Shown piece after piece: positions 8,007 through 18,412 of a DNA stretch of 21,486 bases. Source of the DNA: an uncultured Clostridium sp. GTDB taxonomy: Bacteria > Bacillota > Clostridia > Lachnospirales > Lachnospiraceae. The notes beneath the pieces were generated by a model that did no database searches, had not been told where the DNA came from, and saw only the letters and a program-made list of their open reading frames with translations. Position numbers and translations under genes: made by a program. Positions within the stretch are counted from its first letter, which is position 1; each line of letters begins with the position of its first letter. The stretch covers positions 1 to 21,486 of the forward strand of contig URFM01000054.1 of assembly GCA_900547035.1 (NCBI GenBank), written 5' to 3'.

Positions 8007-8036
8007 TTGTAAAGAATCCGGGCTTCGTGCTATGAT
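8007..8036 (+). promoter_or_regulatory. Putative promoter of fchA-folD with overlapping dyad
   Basis: TTGTAA (8007-8012), 18 bp, TATGAT (8031-8036). The dyad GGCTTC (8021-8026) / GAAGCC (8037-8042) brackets the -10 hexamer and could be a repressor site. The predicted start is about 8043. Confidence 0.5.
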
Positions 8037-8042
8037 GAAGCC

Positions 8043-8244
8043 AGTGAGGCCTTCGGAGCGTAAGCTGCTTTGCAGCGGCATTGTACCCTGCGGGTGTCGG
8101 ATACCCGCGGGGTACTTTGTTGTTATGGGTACTTGACGAGGTTTTGTACCGGTGCTGTCGGTAGGGGGGAGACTCCAAAGAGGCTGAAAGCTGGAATCGT
8201 AATCAGATGGCTGCGGATGGGAACGCGGCAGAAGGAGGCAGGCG
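8043..8244 (+). promoter_or_regulatory. Structured 5' leader of fchA-folD, candidate attenuator or riboswitch of unknown class
   Basis: About 200 nt with no gene but strong secondary structure. GCTGC-TTT-GCAGC forms a small hairpin near 8064-8076. A 13-bp hairpin, 8083-8095 with 8103-8115 (one G-U), is followed directly by the T-rich TTTGTTGTTA, as in an intrinsic terminator. Downstream GGGTAC (8127-8132) can pair with GTACC (8146-8150) or compete for GTACCC (8083-8088). TACCG (8147-8151) can instead pair with CGGTA (8159-8163). I could not match the known tetrahydrofolate or ZTP riboswitch consensus, although fchA-folD is a typical target of folate/purine-intermediate control. Confidence 0.5.
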
Positions 8245-8874
8245 ATGGTAGTACAAATGGAAATCGGAAGCTTTGTAGAGGCATTGTCTTCCAAGGCCCC
8301 TATTCCGGGGGGAGGAGGAGCCAGCGCTCTGGCAGGAGCTCTGGGAAGCGCTTTGGGTCAGATGGTTGGCAATCTTACCATAGGGAAGAAAAAGTACGCG
8401 GCCGTAGAGGAAGAAATCCGGGAGAAGATGGAGAAGCTTTCGCGGCTGTCAGAGGAGTTTCTCCGGCTGGCGGACCGGGACGAAGAAGTTTTTAAGCCTT
8501 TGTCGGAGGCTTACGGGCTTCCGAAGGAAACTCCCGAGGAGCGGGAATATAAGGACGCGGTGATGGAGGAACGGCTGTTGGCGGCCACCATGGTTCCCCT
8601 GGAGATCATGGAACGGTCGGTTCAGACGATGGAAATCCTGGAGGTTTTGGCTCGGAAGGGCAGCGTGATGGCGGTCAGCGACGTGGGAGTAGGGATTCAG
8701 TTTGCCCGGACGGCCCTTCTGGGCGGCGTAATGAACGTGTATATTAATACAAAATCCATGAAAAACCGTCAGAAGGCGGAGAAACTGAACGGCAGGGCCG
8801 GAGAGCTGACAGCGAAGGGAACGGAACTGGCGGACCGTGTTTACGGACAGGTTCTGGAAGGACTGAAAAACTAA
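8245..8874 (+). CDS. fchA: FchA-type cyclodeaminase/cyclohydrolase (methenyl-THF cyclohydrolase)
   Basis: A 209-residue protein of the formiminotetrahydrofolate cyclodeaminase family. Stand-alone bacterial FchA hydrolyses 5,10-methenyl-THF to 10-formyl-THF or releases ammonia from formimino-THF. Family features are the N-terminal glycine-rich segment KAPIPGGGGASALAGALGSALGQMVGNLT (residues 15-43), the following helical hairpin, AATMVPLEIMERSVQTMEIL (near 113-132), and SVMAVSDVGVGIQFARTALLGG (near 141-162). Length is normal. GGAGG lies 6 bases before the ATG at 8245; a second ATG four codons later lacks such spacing. It is followed 11 bp later by folD, forming a two-gene one-carbon operon behind a structured leader. 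Confidence 0.93.
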   Translation: MVVQMEIGSFVEALSSKAPIPGGGGASALAGALGSALGQMVGNLTIGKKKYAAVEEEIREKMEKLSRLSEEFLRLADRDEEVFKPLSEAYGLPKETPEEREYKDAVMEERLLAATMVPLEIMERSVQTMEILEVLARKGSVMAVSDVGVGIQFARTALLGGVMNVYINTKSMKNRQKAEKLNGRAGELTAKGTELADRVYGQVLEGLKN

Positions 8875-8885
8875 GGAGGAAGAGA

Positions 8886-9722
8886 ATGGAGATTTTAAAG
8901 GGAGGGGCGGCCTCCGGCAAAATTAAAGAGGAGGTTGCCGCTATGCTGGAAGAGATGGGAGGAAGAGTTCCGAAGCTTGCCATTGTGCGGGTGGGGGAAA
9001 ATCCGGACGACCTTTCTTATGAGCGGGGCGCGAAGAAAAAATTGGAGAATTTCGGACTGAGAGTTCAGTCTTTCGTCTATCCGAAGGAGATTTCTCATGA
9101 AGATTTTATGAGAGAGTTTCAAAAGGTGAATGAGGACGAGGATGTGGATGGTATTCTGCTGCTTTGTCCGCTGCCTAAGCAGATAGACCAGAAAAAGGCG
9201 GCGGCGGCCATTGATCCGTGTAAGGATCTGGATGGAATCAGCCCGGTGAATGCAGCTAAGGTTTTCTCCGGTAATCAGGAGGGATTTGCGCCCTGCACGG
9301 CGGAGGCGGTGATGGAGGTGCTGAAAACAGCCGGAATTTCCGTGAGAGGAAAACGGGTGGTCATTGTGGGCCGCAGCATGGTGGTAGGACGTCCTCTTTC
9401 CATGCTGATGCTCCAGGAAGACGCGACGGTTACGATCTGCCATACCAAGACCGTGGATTTGCCAGATGTGTGCCGGGAGGCAGATATTCTGGTGGCTGCC
9501 GCGGGCCGGGCGAAGATGCTGGACGGAAGCTATGTAAAAGAAGGGGCCGTGGTGGTGGATGTAGGAATTAATGTGGATGAGAACGGCGTCCTTTGCGGAG
9601 ACGTGGATTTTCAGAGTCTGGAGGGCCGGGCGGCAGCTGCTACGCCGGTTCCAGGGGGGGTCGGCACAGTGACTACGGCCATTCTGGCAAGACACCTAAT
9701 GCGATCCGCACAAAAGAAATGA
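8886..9722 (+). CDS. folD: FolD-family methylene-THF dehydrogenase, probably lacking cyclohydrolase activity
   Basis: Normally FolD oxidises 5,10-methylene-THF with NAD(P)+ and then hydrolyses methenyl-THF. This 278-residue copy has the NAD(P)-binding Rossmann part (RGKRVVIVGRSMVVGRPLSMLM) and the C-terminal TPVPGGVGTVTTAIL intact, plus the conserved KDLDG aspartate (D116). However, ungapped alignment to the standard YxxxK motif gives Y45-ERG-A49, so the catalytic lysine is Ala, with K50 next to it. The usual VQLPLP reads LLCPLP, so the lysine's partner glutamine is Leu93. Loss of both argues for a dehydrogenase-only enzyme. Neighbouring FchA can supply the cyclohydrolase step. A good AGGAGG lies 6 bases before ATG, 11 bp after fchA. 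Confidence 0.93.
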   Translation: MEILKGGAASGKIKEEVAAMLEEMGGRVPKLAIVRVGENPDDLSYERGAKKKLENFGLRVQSFVYPKEISHEDFMREFQKVNEDEDVDGILLLCPLPKQIDQKKAAAAIDPCKDLDGISPVNAAKVFSGNQEGFAPCTAEAVMEVLKTAGISVRGKRVVIVGRSMVVGRPLSMLMLQEDATVTICHTKTVDLPDVCREADILVAAAGRAKMLDGSYVKEGAVVVDVGINVDENGVLCGDVDFQSLEGRAAAATPVPGGVGTVTTAILARHLMRSAQKK

Positions 9723-9742
9723 ATAAAAATTTAAAAACATAC

Positions 9743-9770
9743 TTGATTTTCTGGGAGAATGCGTTATAAT
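9743..9770 (+). promoter_or_regulatory. Promoter for the amino acid ABC transporter genes
   Basis: TTGATT (9743-9748), 16 bp, TATAAT (9765-9770), about 63 bp before the start of the binding-protein gene's ribosome-binding region. Confidence 0.7.
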
Positions 9771-9839
9771 GGGAGAAAACTGATTAATAGTTATGCATTG
9801 CAAATTGATATATATGCATAATGAGGAGAGGAGAAAATT

Positions 9840-10718
9840 ATGAAAAAGAAATTAACTGCATTGACACTGGCGGTAGCGATGGCTGCATCGATGGCGGGCT
9901 GTTCCGGCTCCAGCTCACAGGCGGATACTGAGGCTGCGGATACCACCGCGGTTGCGGACACAGAGGCTGCTGCAGATGACGAAAGTACGGAGGCTGCTGC
10001 TGAGGATACACAGGCCGAAGGAGAAGCTGCTGCAACGCTTGAGACGGCCCAGGAAGGGAAGCTGGTTATGGTAACCAATGCGGAGTTTCCGCCGTATGAG
10101 TACCATGAGGGAGATGAAATCGTGGGAATCGATGCGGAGATTGCGGCGGCTATCGCGGATGAGCTGGGGCTGGAGCTGGTGATCGAGGACATTGCTTTTG
10201 ATTCCATTATTCCCGAGCTGGTCAGCGGCAAGGCGGATTTCGCTATGGCTGGTATGACGGTTACAGAGGAGAGAAAGCAGTCCGTTGACTTTTCCAATAC
10301 CTATGCTCAGGCTTCTCAGAAGGTGATCGTTCAGGAGGGCAGCGAAATTGCGACCCCGGATGACCTGGCAGGCAAGATCGTGGGCGTTCAGCTGGGGACT
10401 ACCGGAGACTTGTATGTAACGGATTTGGAGGCAGAGGGAACTACGGTAGAGCGTTTCAGCAAGGGATTCGAGGCGGTTCAGGCGCTGAGCCAGGGCAAGG
10501 TTGACGCGGTGGTAATTGACGAGCAGCCGGCCGAGGTTTTTGTAAGCCAGACCGAGGGACTGACGATTTTGGCTGATTCCTTTACCGATGAGGAGTATGC
10601 GGCAGCGGTTAAGAAGGGAAATACCGCGCTGTTAAATGCTATTAATGATGCCCTGGCAACTCTGGATGAGGCCGGAGAGCTGGATGCCATTGTTGCAAAG
10701 TACATTACCGCTGAGTAA
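9840..10718 (+). CDS. Polar amino acid ABC transporter, substrate-binding lipoprotein
   Basis: Extracytoplasmic receptor of an amino acid importer. Residues 1-21 are a lipoprotein signal peptide (MKKKLTALTLAVAMAASMAGC) with lipobox MAGC, so C21 is the likely lipidated residue. Residues 22-75 are a low-complexity Ala/Glu/Asp/Thr tether. Residues about 78-290 are a family 3 periplasmic-binding fold: LVMVTNAEFPPYEYHEGDEIVGIDAEIAAAIADELG, then DFAMAGMTVTEERKQSVDFSNTY and VGVQLGTTGDLYV. That pattern fits glutamine, cystine, arginine or related amino acids; specificity cannot be told. GAGGAGAGGAG precedes ATG. It is first in a binding protein-permease-ATPase operon, with a hairpin after it likely to keep its transcript level above the others. 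Confidence 0.93.
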   Translation: MKKKLTALTLAVAMAASMAGCSGSSSQADTEAADTTAVADTEAAADDESTEAAAEDTQAEGEAAATLETAQEGKLVMVTNAEFPPYEYHEGDEIVGIDAEIAAAIADELGLELVIEDIAFDSIIPELVSGKADFAMAGMTVTEERKQSVDFSNTYAQASQKVIVQEGSEIATPDDLAGKIVGVQLGTTGDLYVTDLEAEGTTVERFSKGFEAVQALSQGKVDAVVIDEQPAEVFVSQTEGLTILADSFTDEEYAAAVKKGNTALLNAINDALATLDEAGELDAIVAKYITAE

Positions 10719-10735
10719 GAAGAACTGTTTTTCAA

Positions 10736-10773
10736 TTAAAAGCTGCCGCCTCAATCTGCGCGGCAGCTTTTAA
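10736..10773 (+). terminator. Intra-operon hairpin after the binding-protein gene
   Basis: TTAAAAGCTGCCG (10736-10748) pairs with CGGCAGCTTTTAA (10761-10773), a 13-14-bp stem ending in a T-run. It sits between the binding-protein and permease genes, so it is probably a leaky terminator or mRNA-stabilising hairpin that lowers expression of the membrane components. Confidence 0.75.
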
Positions 10774-10794
10774 ACAGTAGAGGACGATGAATAT

Positions 10795-11487
10795 ATGTGG
10801 GAGAATTTTGTTAGCACCTTTTATCTGAATTTTATCGAGAAAGACCGGTGGAAATATCTGGCTGTGGGTCTGCAAAACACCTTGACGATTACGTTTTTTG
10901 CCTGTCTGGTGGGTATCGTTCTGGGATTTCTGGTAGCCCTTGTCCGCTCCACCCATGAGCGCACGGGCAAGCTGAAGCTGCTGAATGCGGTCTGCTCGCT
11001 TTACCTGACGGTAATTCGGGGAACTCCGGTAGTGCTGCAGCTGCTGATTATCTATTTTGTTGTATTTGGCAGCGTGCGTATTGACAAAATCCTGGTGGCT
11101 GTGATGGCTTTTGGCATCAATTCAGGCGCCTATGTGGCGGAGATTTTCCGAAGCGGCATCATGGCGGTGGATCAGGGGCAGATGGAGGCGGGAAGAAGTC
11201 TTGGATTTAACTACCGCCAGACTATGTGGTATATTATTATGCCCCAGGCGTTAAAAAACGTACTGCCGGCACTGTGCAATGAGTTTATTGCCCTTTTGAA
11301 GGAGACCTCTGTATCCGGCTATCTTGCCATTCAGGATTTGACGAAAGGCGGAGACATTATCCGAAGCCAGACATGGACGGCCTATATGCCGCTTTTGGCG
11401 GTTGCGGTGATTTATTTGGTCATTGTGCTGATTTTCACCAGATTGACAAAGCTTTTGGAGAGGAGGCTGAGGCAGAGTGAACGCTAA
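10795..11487 (+). CDS. Polar amino acid ABC transporter, permease
   Basis: A 230-residue inner-membrane subunit of the HisM/GlnP family that forms the translocation path as a dimer. About five membrane helices are visible, beginning at [25 protein letters not shown] (near residue 26). The cytoplasmic EAA loop that docks to the ATPase reads [30 protein letters not shown] (near residues 126-155). Other family signatures are [16 protein letters not shown] and [17 protein letters not shown]. It starts at ATG 10795, about 10 bases after AGAGGA. Its 3' end overlaps the ATPase start by 11 bases, implying translational coupling. Confidence 0.93.
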   Translation: MWENFVSTFYLNFIEKDRWKYLAVGLQNTLTITFFACLVGIVLGFLVALVRSTHERTGKLKLLNAVCSLYLTVIRGTPVVLQLLIIYFVVFGSVRIDKILVAVMAFGINSGAYVAEIFRSGIMAVDQGQMEAGRSLGFNYRQTMWYIIMPQALKNVLPALCNEFIALLKETSVSGYLAIQDLTKGGDIIRSQTWTAYMPLLAVAVIYLVIVLIFTRLTKLLERRLRQSER

Positions 11488-12226
11488 TCAGAAAGAAAAT
11501 CCGCTGATCCATGTGGAAAATCTGGGGAAGAGCTTTGGAAGCCTGAATGTTCTGCAGGGGATTAATGTAGATATTTATAAGGGAGATGTGGTCTGCGTGG
11601 TGGGGCCATCCGGTTCCGGAAAGAGTACCTTTCTGCGCTGCCTGAATCTGCTGGAGGAGCCTACGGAGGGCCATATTTTCTTTGAAGGCGTGGATATTAC
11701 GGATAAGGCCACCAATATCGACCTGCATCGGCAGAAGATGGGAATGGTGTTCCAGCAGTTCAATCTGTTTCCCCATATGGATATTATGAAAAATCTGACG
11801 ATTGCCCCGATGAAGCTTCAGGGCAAGACGGAGGAGGAAGCAAAGGCACAGGCCATGACGCTTTTGGACCGGGTAGGATTGGCAGACCGGGCTCAGGCAT
11901 ATCCCAGCCAGCTGTCCGGCGGACAAAAGCAGAGAATTGCTATTGTGCGGGCGCTGTGTATGAAACCGGATGTGATGCTTTTTGATGAGCCAACGTCTGC
12001 TCTGGATCCGGAGATGGTAGGCGAGGTTCTGGCCGTTATGCGTGATCTGGCAAAGGAAAAGATGACCATGGTGGTGGTGACCCATGAAATGGGCTTTGCC
12101 CGGGAGGTGGCCAACCGGGTAATGTTTATGGACGAAGGAAACTTTGTGGAGGAAGCGGCTCCGGAGGAGTTTTTCGCTAATCCGAAGAACGAGAGGCTGA
12201 AGGTATTTTTAAGCAAGGTATTGTAG
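11477..12226 (+). CDS. Polar amino acid ABC transporter, ATP-binding protein
   Basis: A 249-residue cytoplasmic ATPase of the GlnQ/HisP family that powers the importer. All nucleotide-binding motifs are intact: Walker [10 protein letters not shown] (near residue 42), Q-loop [11 protein letters not shown], signature [15 protein letters not shown], Walker [15 protein letters not shown] and switch His in [11 protein letters not shown] take the GTG at 11477 as the start: it overlaps the permease stop by 11 bases and has GGAGG 10 bases upstream inside the permease gene, a normal coupled arrangement. No clear terminator follows, only a short GC hairpin at about 12235. Confidence 0.94.
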   Translation: MNANQKENPLIHVENLGKSFGSLNVLQGINVDIYKGDVVCVVGPSGSGKSTFLRCLNLLEEPTEGHIFFEGVDITDKATNIDLHRQKMGMVFQQFNLFPHMDIMKNLTIAPMKLQGKTEEEAKAQAMTLLDRVGLADRAQAYPSQLSGGQKQRIAIVRALCMKPDVMLFDEPTSALDPEMVGEVLAVMRDLAKEKMTMVVVTHEMGFAREVANRVMFMDEGNFVEEAAPEEFFANPKNERLKVFLSKVL

Positions 12227-12354
12227 TGGTAAGCCGCCGGCTCAGCTGCCGGGGGGAGGATTGGAAATTGCATTTCTGACGGAAGTATGATATGCTTGTT
12301 CTGCCGGGAGAAACGCCCGTTTCAAAAGAGATTGATCATTCGGAGGTACATAGG

Positions 12355-12645
12355 ATGGGACGAATACTGGAAGAACTGTACAGCGGCGATTTGCAGCCTG
12401 CGGAGAACCGGAACTGGGACGATCCGGAGTATGAGGTGAAATGCGAGGCCTCCCTGGAGGAGGTTCATGCGTTTTGTGAGCGGCTGGATGAAGAGAGCAG
12501 AGAAGCTTTCGATACGATGATGGAGAATTATCTGGAGTTGTGTCACATGGAGAAAACCCAGGCATTTTCTGACGGTTTCCGGATTGGAGCGCGGATGATG
12601 TGGGAGGTATTTGGCAGAGAGGCGACTGGCCAGTCTGCTCGGTAA
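12355..12645 (+). CDS. Small DUF6809-like protein of unknown function
   Basis: A 96-residue acidic, helical, cytosolic protein. The pattern MGRILEELYSGDLQPAE at the start, a central helical ECASLEEVHAFCERLDEES-like segment and an end reading FSDGFRIGARMMWEVFG (conserved F-x-x-GF-x-x-G-x-x-x-M) matches small DUF6809-type proteins of Clostridia as I remember them. Function is unknown. I chose ATG at 12355 because GGAGG lies 8 bases before it. The frame extends upstream to an ATG at 12292 with only a weak ribosome-binding site, which would add 21 residues. It follows the ABC ATPase by about 130 bp and ends at a strong terminator. Confidence 0.75.
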   Translation: MGRILEELYSGDLQPAENRNWDDPEYEVKCEASLEEVHAFCERLDEESREAFDTMMENYLELCHMEKTQAFSDGFRIGARMMWEVFGREATGQSAR

Positions 12646-12673
12646 TTCGGAAAAAATAACAAGGATTCATGAT

Positions 12674-12722
12674 AAACCCTGAGATTCCAGGCAGAACGAG
12701 GACCTGGCGTTTCAGGGTTTTT
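12674..12722 (+). terminator. Rho-independent terminator
   Basis: AAACCCTGA (12674-12682) pairs with TCAGGGTTT (12712-12720), with an inner CCAGG/CCTGG stem, followed by a T-run. It closes the ABC transporter/DUF6809 region before the uvrA promoter. Confidence 0.9.
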
Positions 12723-12770
12723 GGCGGTCTTTGGGATGGATGGCATTGGGCGAAAAATTATGGAAAATAT

Positions 12771-12784
12771 CGAACGGATGTTTG
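12771..12784. promoter_or_regulatory. LexA (SOS) box of uvrA
   Basis: CGAACGGATGTTTG matches the Bacillus/Clostridia LexA consensus CGAACRNRYGTTYG at every position. It overlaps the -35 hexamer of the uvrA promoter, so LexA would block polymerase until DNA damage. Confidence 0.88.
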
Positions 12785-12809
12785 CAAAATGAAAAAAAGA
12801 TGGTATACT
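12782..12809 (+). promoter_or_regulatory. Promoter of uvrA
   Basis: TTGCAA (12782-12787), 16 bp, TATACT (12804-12809). The -35 shares bases with the LexA box. Confidence 0.7.
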
Positions 12810-12883
12810 TAGTGGACACGGCAATCGCTGCAGAGATAAAAGAGAGTTTTGATACAAGGTTTTAAATATAAGGAGCAGAGTTC

Positions 12884-15729
<2,846 letters not shown>

Positions 15730-15733
<4 letters not shown>

Positions 15734-15758
15734 TATTTGACGGTTCATCCTCTATAAT
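15730..15758 (+). promoter_or_regulatory. Promoter of guaA
   Basis: TTGATA (15730-15735, overlapping the uvrA stop), 17 bp, TATAAT (15753-15758). The predicted start is about 15765, giving a leader of about 90 nt. Confidence 0.7.
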
Positions 15759-15777
15759 GAAGATATACGGAAGATAA

Positions 15778-15810
15778 AAAAGAGATTGTGCGTTTCTGTA
15801 CAATCTCTTT
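15778..15810 (+). terminator. Hairpin in the uvrA-guaA gap: uvrA terminator and/or guaA attenuator
   Basis: AAAGAGATTGT (15778-15788) pairs perfectly with ACAATCTCTTT (15800-15810). It lies after the guaA promoter, so any transcript entering guaA from either promoter must pass it. The 3' arm ends in a short T-run. Confidence 0.65.
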
Positions 15811-15854
15811 CAATTTATCTCCAGAAGAAATCCAAAGGATGGAGGAAAAATCTC

Positions 15855-17396
15855 ATGGAGAGAGAACGGATTATTGTTCTGGACTTCGGTGGACAGTATA
15901 ATCAGCTGATTGCCCGGCGCGTCCGCGATCAGGGCGTATATGCGGAGGTCCAACCCTTCGATATGGGATTGGAGAAGATCCGCCAGTTAAATCCCAAGGG
16001 AATTATTTTTACCGGCGGCCCCAATTCTGTTTATCTGGAAAGCAGCCCTCATATTGATGAGAAAATTTTTGAGATGGGGATTCCGATTCTGGGAATCTGT
16101 TACGGCAGTCAATTGATTGCCTACGAGCTGGGCGGCAAGGTGGAAACGGCTCCCGTCAGCGAATACGGCAAGACGGAAGTGGAAACGGCGCAGGACAGCG
16201 TTCTGATGAGGGGCGTTTCCTCGGTTACCACGACCTGGATGTCTCATACAGACTATATTTCAAAGGCACCGGAGGGCTTTCGCGTAACCGGTCATACGCC
16301 GGTGTGCCCGGTAGCGGCTATGGAGAATCCGGAGAAAAAGATTTATGCGGTGCAGTTCCATCCGGAAGTGCAGCATTGTGTGGAAGGCGACAAGATTTTA
16401 CACAATTTCGTATATGACGTCTGCGGCTGTGCGGGAGACTGGAAGATGGATACCTTTGTGGAGGATTCCATCCGGGCCATTCGGGAGAAAGTTGGAGATG
16501 GCAAAGTTCTCTGCGCCCTTTCCGGCGGAGTGGATTCTTCTGTCGCGGCAACGATGATGGCCAAGGCCATTGGAAATCAGCTAACCTGTGTGTTTGTGGA
16601 TCATGGTCTTCTGCGTAAAAACGAGGGGGACGAGGTAGAAGCGGTATTCGGACCCAATGGCCCCTATAGCTTGAATTTCATCCGGGTCAATGCTCAGGAG
16701 GAGTTCTACGAGAAGCTTAAAGGAGTGGAGGAGCCGGAGAAGAAGCGCAAGATTATCGGTGAGGAGTTTATCCGTGTATTTGAGCGGGAGGCCAAGAAAA
16801 TCGGCGCGGTGGACTATTTAGTTCAGGGAACTATTTATCCCGATGTGATCGAGTCTGGTCTTGGAAAGTCCGCTACCATCAAGTCTCACCACAATGTGGG
16901 CGGACTGCCGGATTATGTGGATTTTAAGGAGATCATCGAGCCTTTGCGGCTGCTGTTTAAGGATGAGGTACGAAAGGCCGGCCTGGAGCTGGGTCTGCCG
17001 GAGTATCTGGTCTACCGCCAGCCCTTCCCGGGTCCTGGGCTTGGAATCCGGATTATCGGTGAGGTGACGGCTGAGAAGGTGAAGATGGTTCAGGATGCGG
17101 ACGCTATTTACCGGGAGGAGATTGCGAAGGCGGGACTGGACAGAAAAATCAGCCAGTATTTCGCGGCGCTGACCAATATGCGTTCCGTGGGTGTGATGGG
17201 AGATTTCCGGACCTACGATTACGCAGTAGCCCTGAGAGCTGTGGTGACCAATGACTTTATGACCGCCGAAGCGGCGGATATTCCCTTTGAGGTTCTTCAG
17301 AAGGTGATGAATCGGATTGTAAATGAGGTGAAGGGGGTCAATCGGGTGATGTATGATTTGACTTCAAAGCCGCCGGGGACGATTGAGATGGAGTAA
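15855..17396 (+). CDS. guaA: GMP synthase (glutamine-hydrolysing)
   Basis: Last step of GMP synthesis: XMP plus glutamine and ATP gives GMP. The N-terminal class I glutamine amidotransferase domain (1-195) has the nucleophile C82 in GICYGSQ and the His-Glu pair in QFHPEVQH. The ATP pyrophosphatase domain follows, with PP-loop [11 protein letters not shown] (near 220-230). The C-terminal dimerisation domain contains the XMP-binding stretch [16 protein letters not shown] and ends in [13 protein letters not shown]. Length is 513 residues, normal. ATG at 15855 is preferred because GGAGG lies 9 bases upstream; the frame is open further upstream to a TTG, but that segment contains the leader hairpin. 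Own promoter and terminator. Confidence 0.98.
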   Translation: MERERIIVLDFGGQYNQLIARRVRDQGVYAEVQPFDMGLEKIRQLNPKGIIFTGGPNSVYLESSPHIDEKIFEMGIPILGICYGSQLIAYELGGKVETAPVSEYGKTEVETAQDSVLMRGVSSVTTTWMSHTDYISKAPEGFRVTGHTPVCPVAAMENPEKKIYAVQFHPEVQHCVEGDKILHNFVYDVCGCAGDWKMDTFVEDSIRAIREKVGDGKVLCALSGGVDSSVAATMMAKAIGNQLTCVFVDHGLLRKNEGDEVEAVFGPNGPYSLNFIRVNAQEEFYEKLKGVEEPEKKRKIIGEEFIRVFEREAKKIGAVDYLVQGTIYPDVIESGLGKSATIKSHHNVGGLPDYVDFKEIIEPLRLLFKDEVRKAGLELGLPEYLVYRQPFPGPGLGIRIIGEVTAEKVKMVQDADAIYREEIAKAGLDRKISQYFAALTNMRSVGVMGDFRTYDYAVALRAVVTNDFMTAEAADIPFEVLQKVMNRIVNEVKGVNRVMYDLTSKPPGTIEME

Positions 17397-17505
17397 TGTT
17401 GTTCCCACCCGATTCAATTCCCTCGACCAATCCGCTTCAAATTCATCGACCCTGCTTTCATCGGTTCTGGTTTTGGATTCAGGAAAAATACGGAAAATAA
17501 TACAG

Positions 17506-17544
17506 AGAGCGAGAAGGACGAACACCCTTCCCGCTCTTTTTTTG
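17506..17544 (+). terminator. Rho-independent terminator of guaA
   Basis: AGAGCG (17506-17511) with CGCTCT (17532-17537), and GAAGG (17513-17517) with CCTTC (17526-17530), followed by a run of T. Confidence 0.9.
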
Positions 17545-17916
17545 TTATGAGCATTTAGCGTCTGTCTTTTAGACGCTGACGTGCGATACATGCAATGCAC
17601 TTAGGCGAGGTATTTTCGAGTCTTAGTGTATTGTTCATACCCATTTTCAACCTTTTTCCGCTTTTCATTTTCAATTCAATTTGCTTCGGTTTTGTTAGAG
17701 GGCCTGTGGTAAGGCTGAAATCAAAATAGGAAAAGGAAATTATGATGGATTGGGATGGGGCAATATGCGGCTATTAAAATGCGGTTCCGGATCTTGATCT
17801 GGGACTGTTTTTTTAAGAATACTATGATATATTAAAAGAAACTAATTTGAGTAATTTGCTATGTTGTTAGAGGTAAATAAAAAAGATCGGAAAGTTAAAG
17901 GAGACGTAAATACATT
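17545..17916. other. Intergenic region with isolated hairpins
   Basis: About 370 bp without a credible gene. It contains a 7-bp perfect hairpin AGCGTCT/AGACGCT (17557-17577), a T-rich stretch (17640-17700), an 11-codon ORF (MMDWDGAICGY, about 17742-17777) with a modest AAAGGAA ribosome-binding site, and directly after it the terminator-like hairpin listed separately. It may be the remains of a lost gene. Confidence 0.5.
17783..17814 (+). terminator. Terminator-like hairpin
   Basis: GGTTCCGGAT and ATCTGGGACT (10 bp with G-U pairs, loop CTTG) followed by seven T. No full gene ends here, so it either terminates the 11-codon ORF or is left over from a deleted gene. Confidence 0.65.
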
Positions 17917-18006
17917 ATGAAAAATCAATATTGCAGTGACATTTCATCGGAATGGGGTACAACTAAAATAGACGGCAAAGCGGCATTTAGTATTGAGACA
18001 ATTTAG
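17917..18006 (+). CDS. Short ORF of unknown nature (29 codons)
   Basis: MKNQYCSDISSEWGTTKIDG followed by nine residues, with AAAGGAG 11 bases before the ATG. No family is recognised. It lies immediately before a broken metallophosphoesterase gene and may be a truncated relic of the gene that once preceded it. Low confidence that it is translated into a working product. Confidence 0.3.
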   Translation: MKNQYCSDISSEWGTTKIDGKAAFSIETI

Positions 18007-18047
18007 CACAATTATGGCATGGCAAGGCCGGATAAAGGAGGCATCCC

Positions 18048-18392
18048 ATGATCTACTTTACCGCTGACCTGCATTTCGGACACGAAAAGATTATCCGTCA
18101 TACGGGAAGGCCCTTTTAAAACGTGGCGGAAATGGACCGAATTTTAATTGAAAATTGGAATCGGACCGTTAATCCTGATGATGAAATTTATATTGTTCCA
18201 TTATCCCATTGAAGAATGGAACGGGTATTTTCGGGGAAGCATTGACCTTCATGGGCATCAGCATAATCATAGGGAATATAATTTGGAAAACCTGAAAAAA
18301 GGGGTACGTCGATATGATATGGGAGTAGATATGCCAATGAGATGAAACCAGTTAGTATTCGGGAGATAGCAGATTTCTTTTGCGGCTTATAA
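18048..18392 (+). pseudogene. Broken calcineurin-like metallophosphoesterase
   Basis: The start is normal (AAAGGAGG, then ATG) and reads MIYFTADLHFGHEKIIRHTG, which holds the metal-binding D-x-H and GH motifs of the family. A TAA at 18117-18119 interrupts it where relatives have a glutamine codon (CAA). The frame continues through NVAEMDRILIENWNRTVNPD-DEIYI. It then jumps to another frame at about 18192 to FHYPIEEWNGYFRGSIDLHG-HQHNHREYNLENL, skipping roughly the middle third including the GNHD motif. A further 2-base shift near 18325 restores ANEMKPVSIREIADFF. So there is one nonsense mutation, one internal deletion and one more frameshift. Intact relatives would have about 170 residues. Non-functional. 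Confidence 0.85.
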
Positions 18393-18412
18393 GAAAAGTA
18401 ATTTCTAAAAAT

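Noticed and set aside
8070..8495. 141-codon ORF spanning the fchA leader and gene start
   Set aside because: It is out of frame with fchA, whose frame carries the family motifs; the leader part is better explained as RNA structure.
8895..9695. Long minus-strand ORF (266 codons) opposite folD
   Set aside because: It is the antisense shadow of a clear folD gene; the translation is His/Arg/Ser-rich with no recognisable domain and no ribosome-binding site.
9900..10050. Ala/Glu/Asp-rich repetitive DNA in the binding-protein gene as a possible tandem repeat
   Set aside because: This is the usual low-complexity tether after the lipidated cysteine in Clostridia lipoproteins, not an ordered repeat array.
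17364..17600. 78-codon minus-strand ORF after guaA
   Set aside because: It overlaps the guaA 3' end and its terminator hairpin; no ribosome-binding site or conserved motif.
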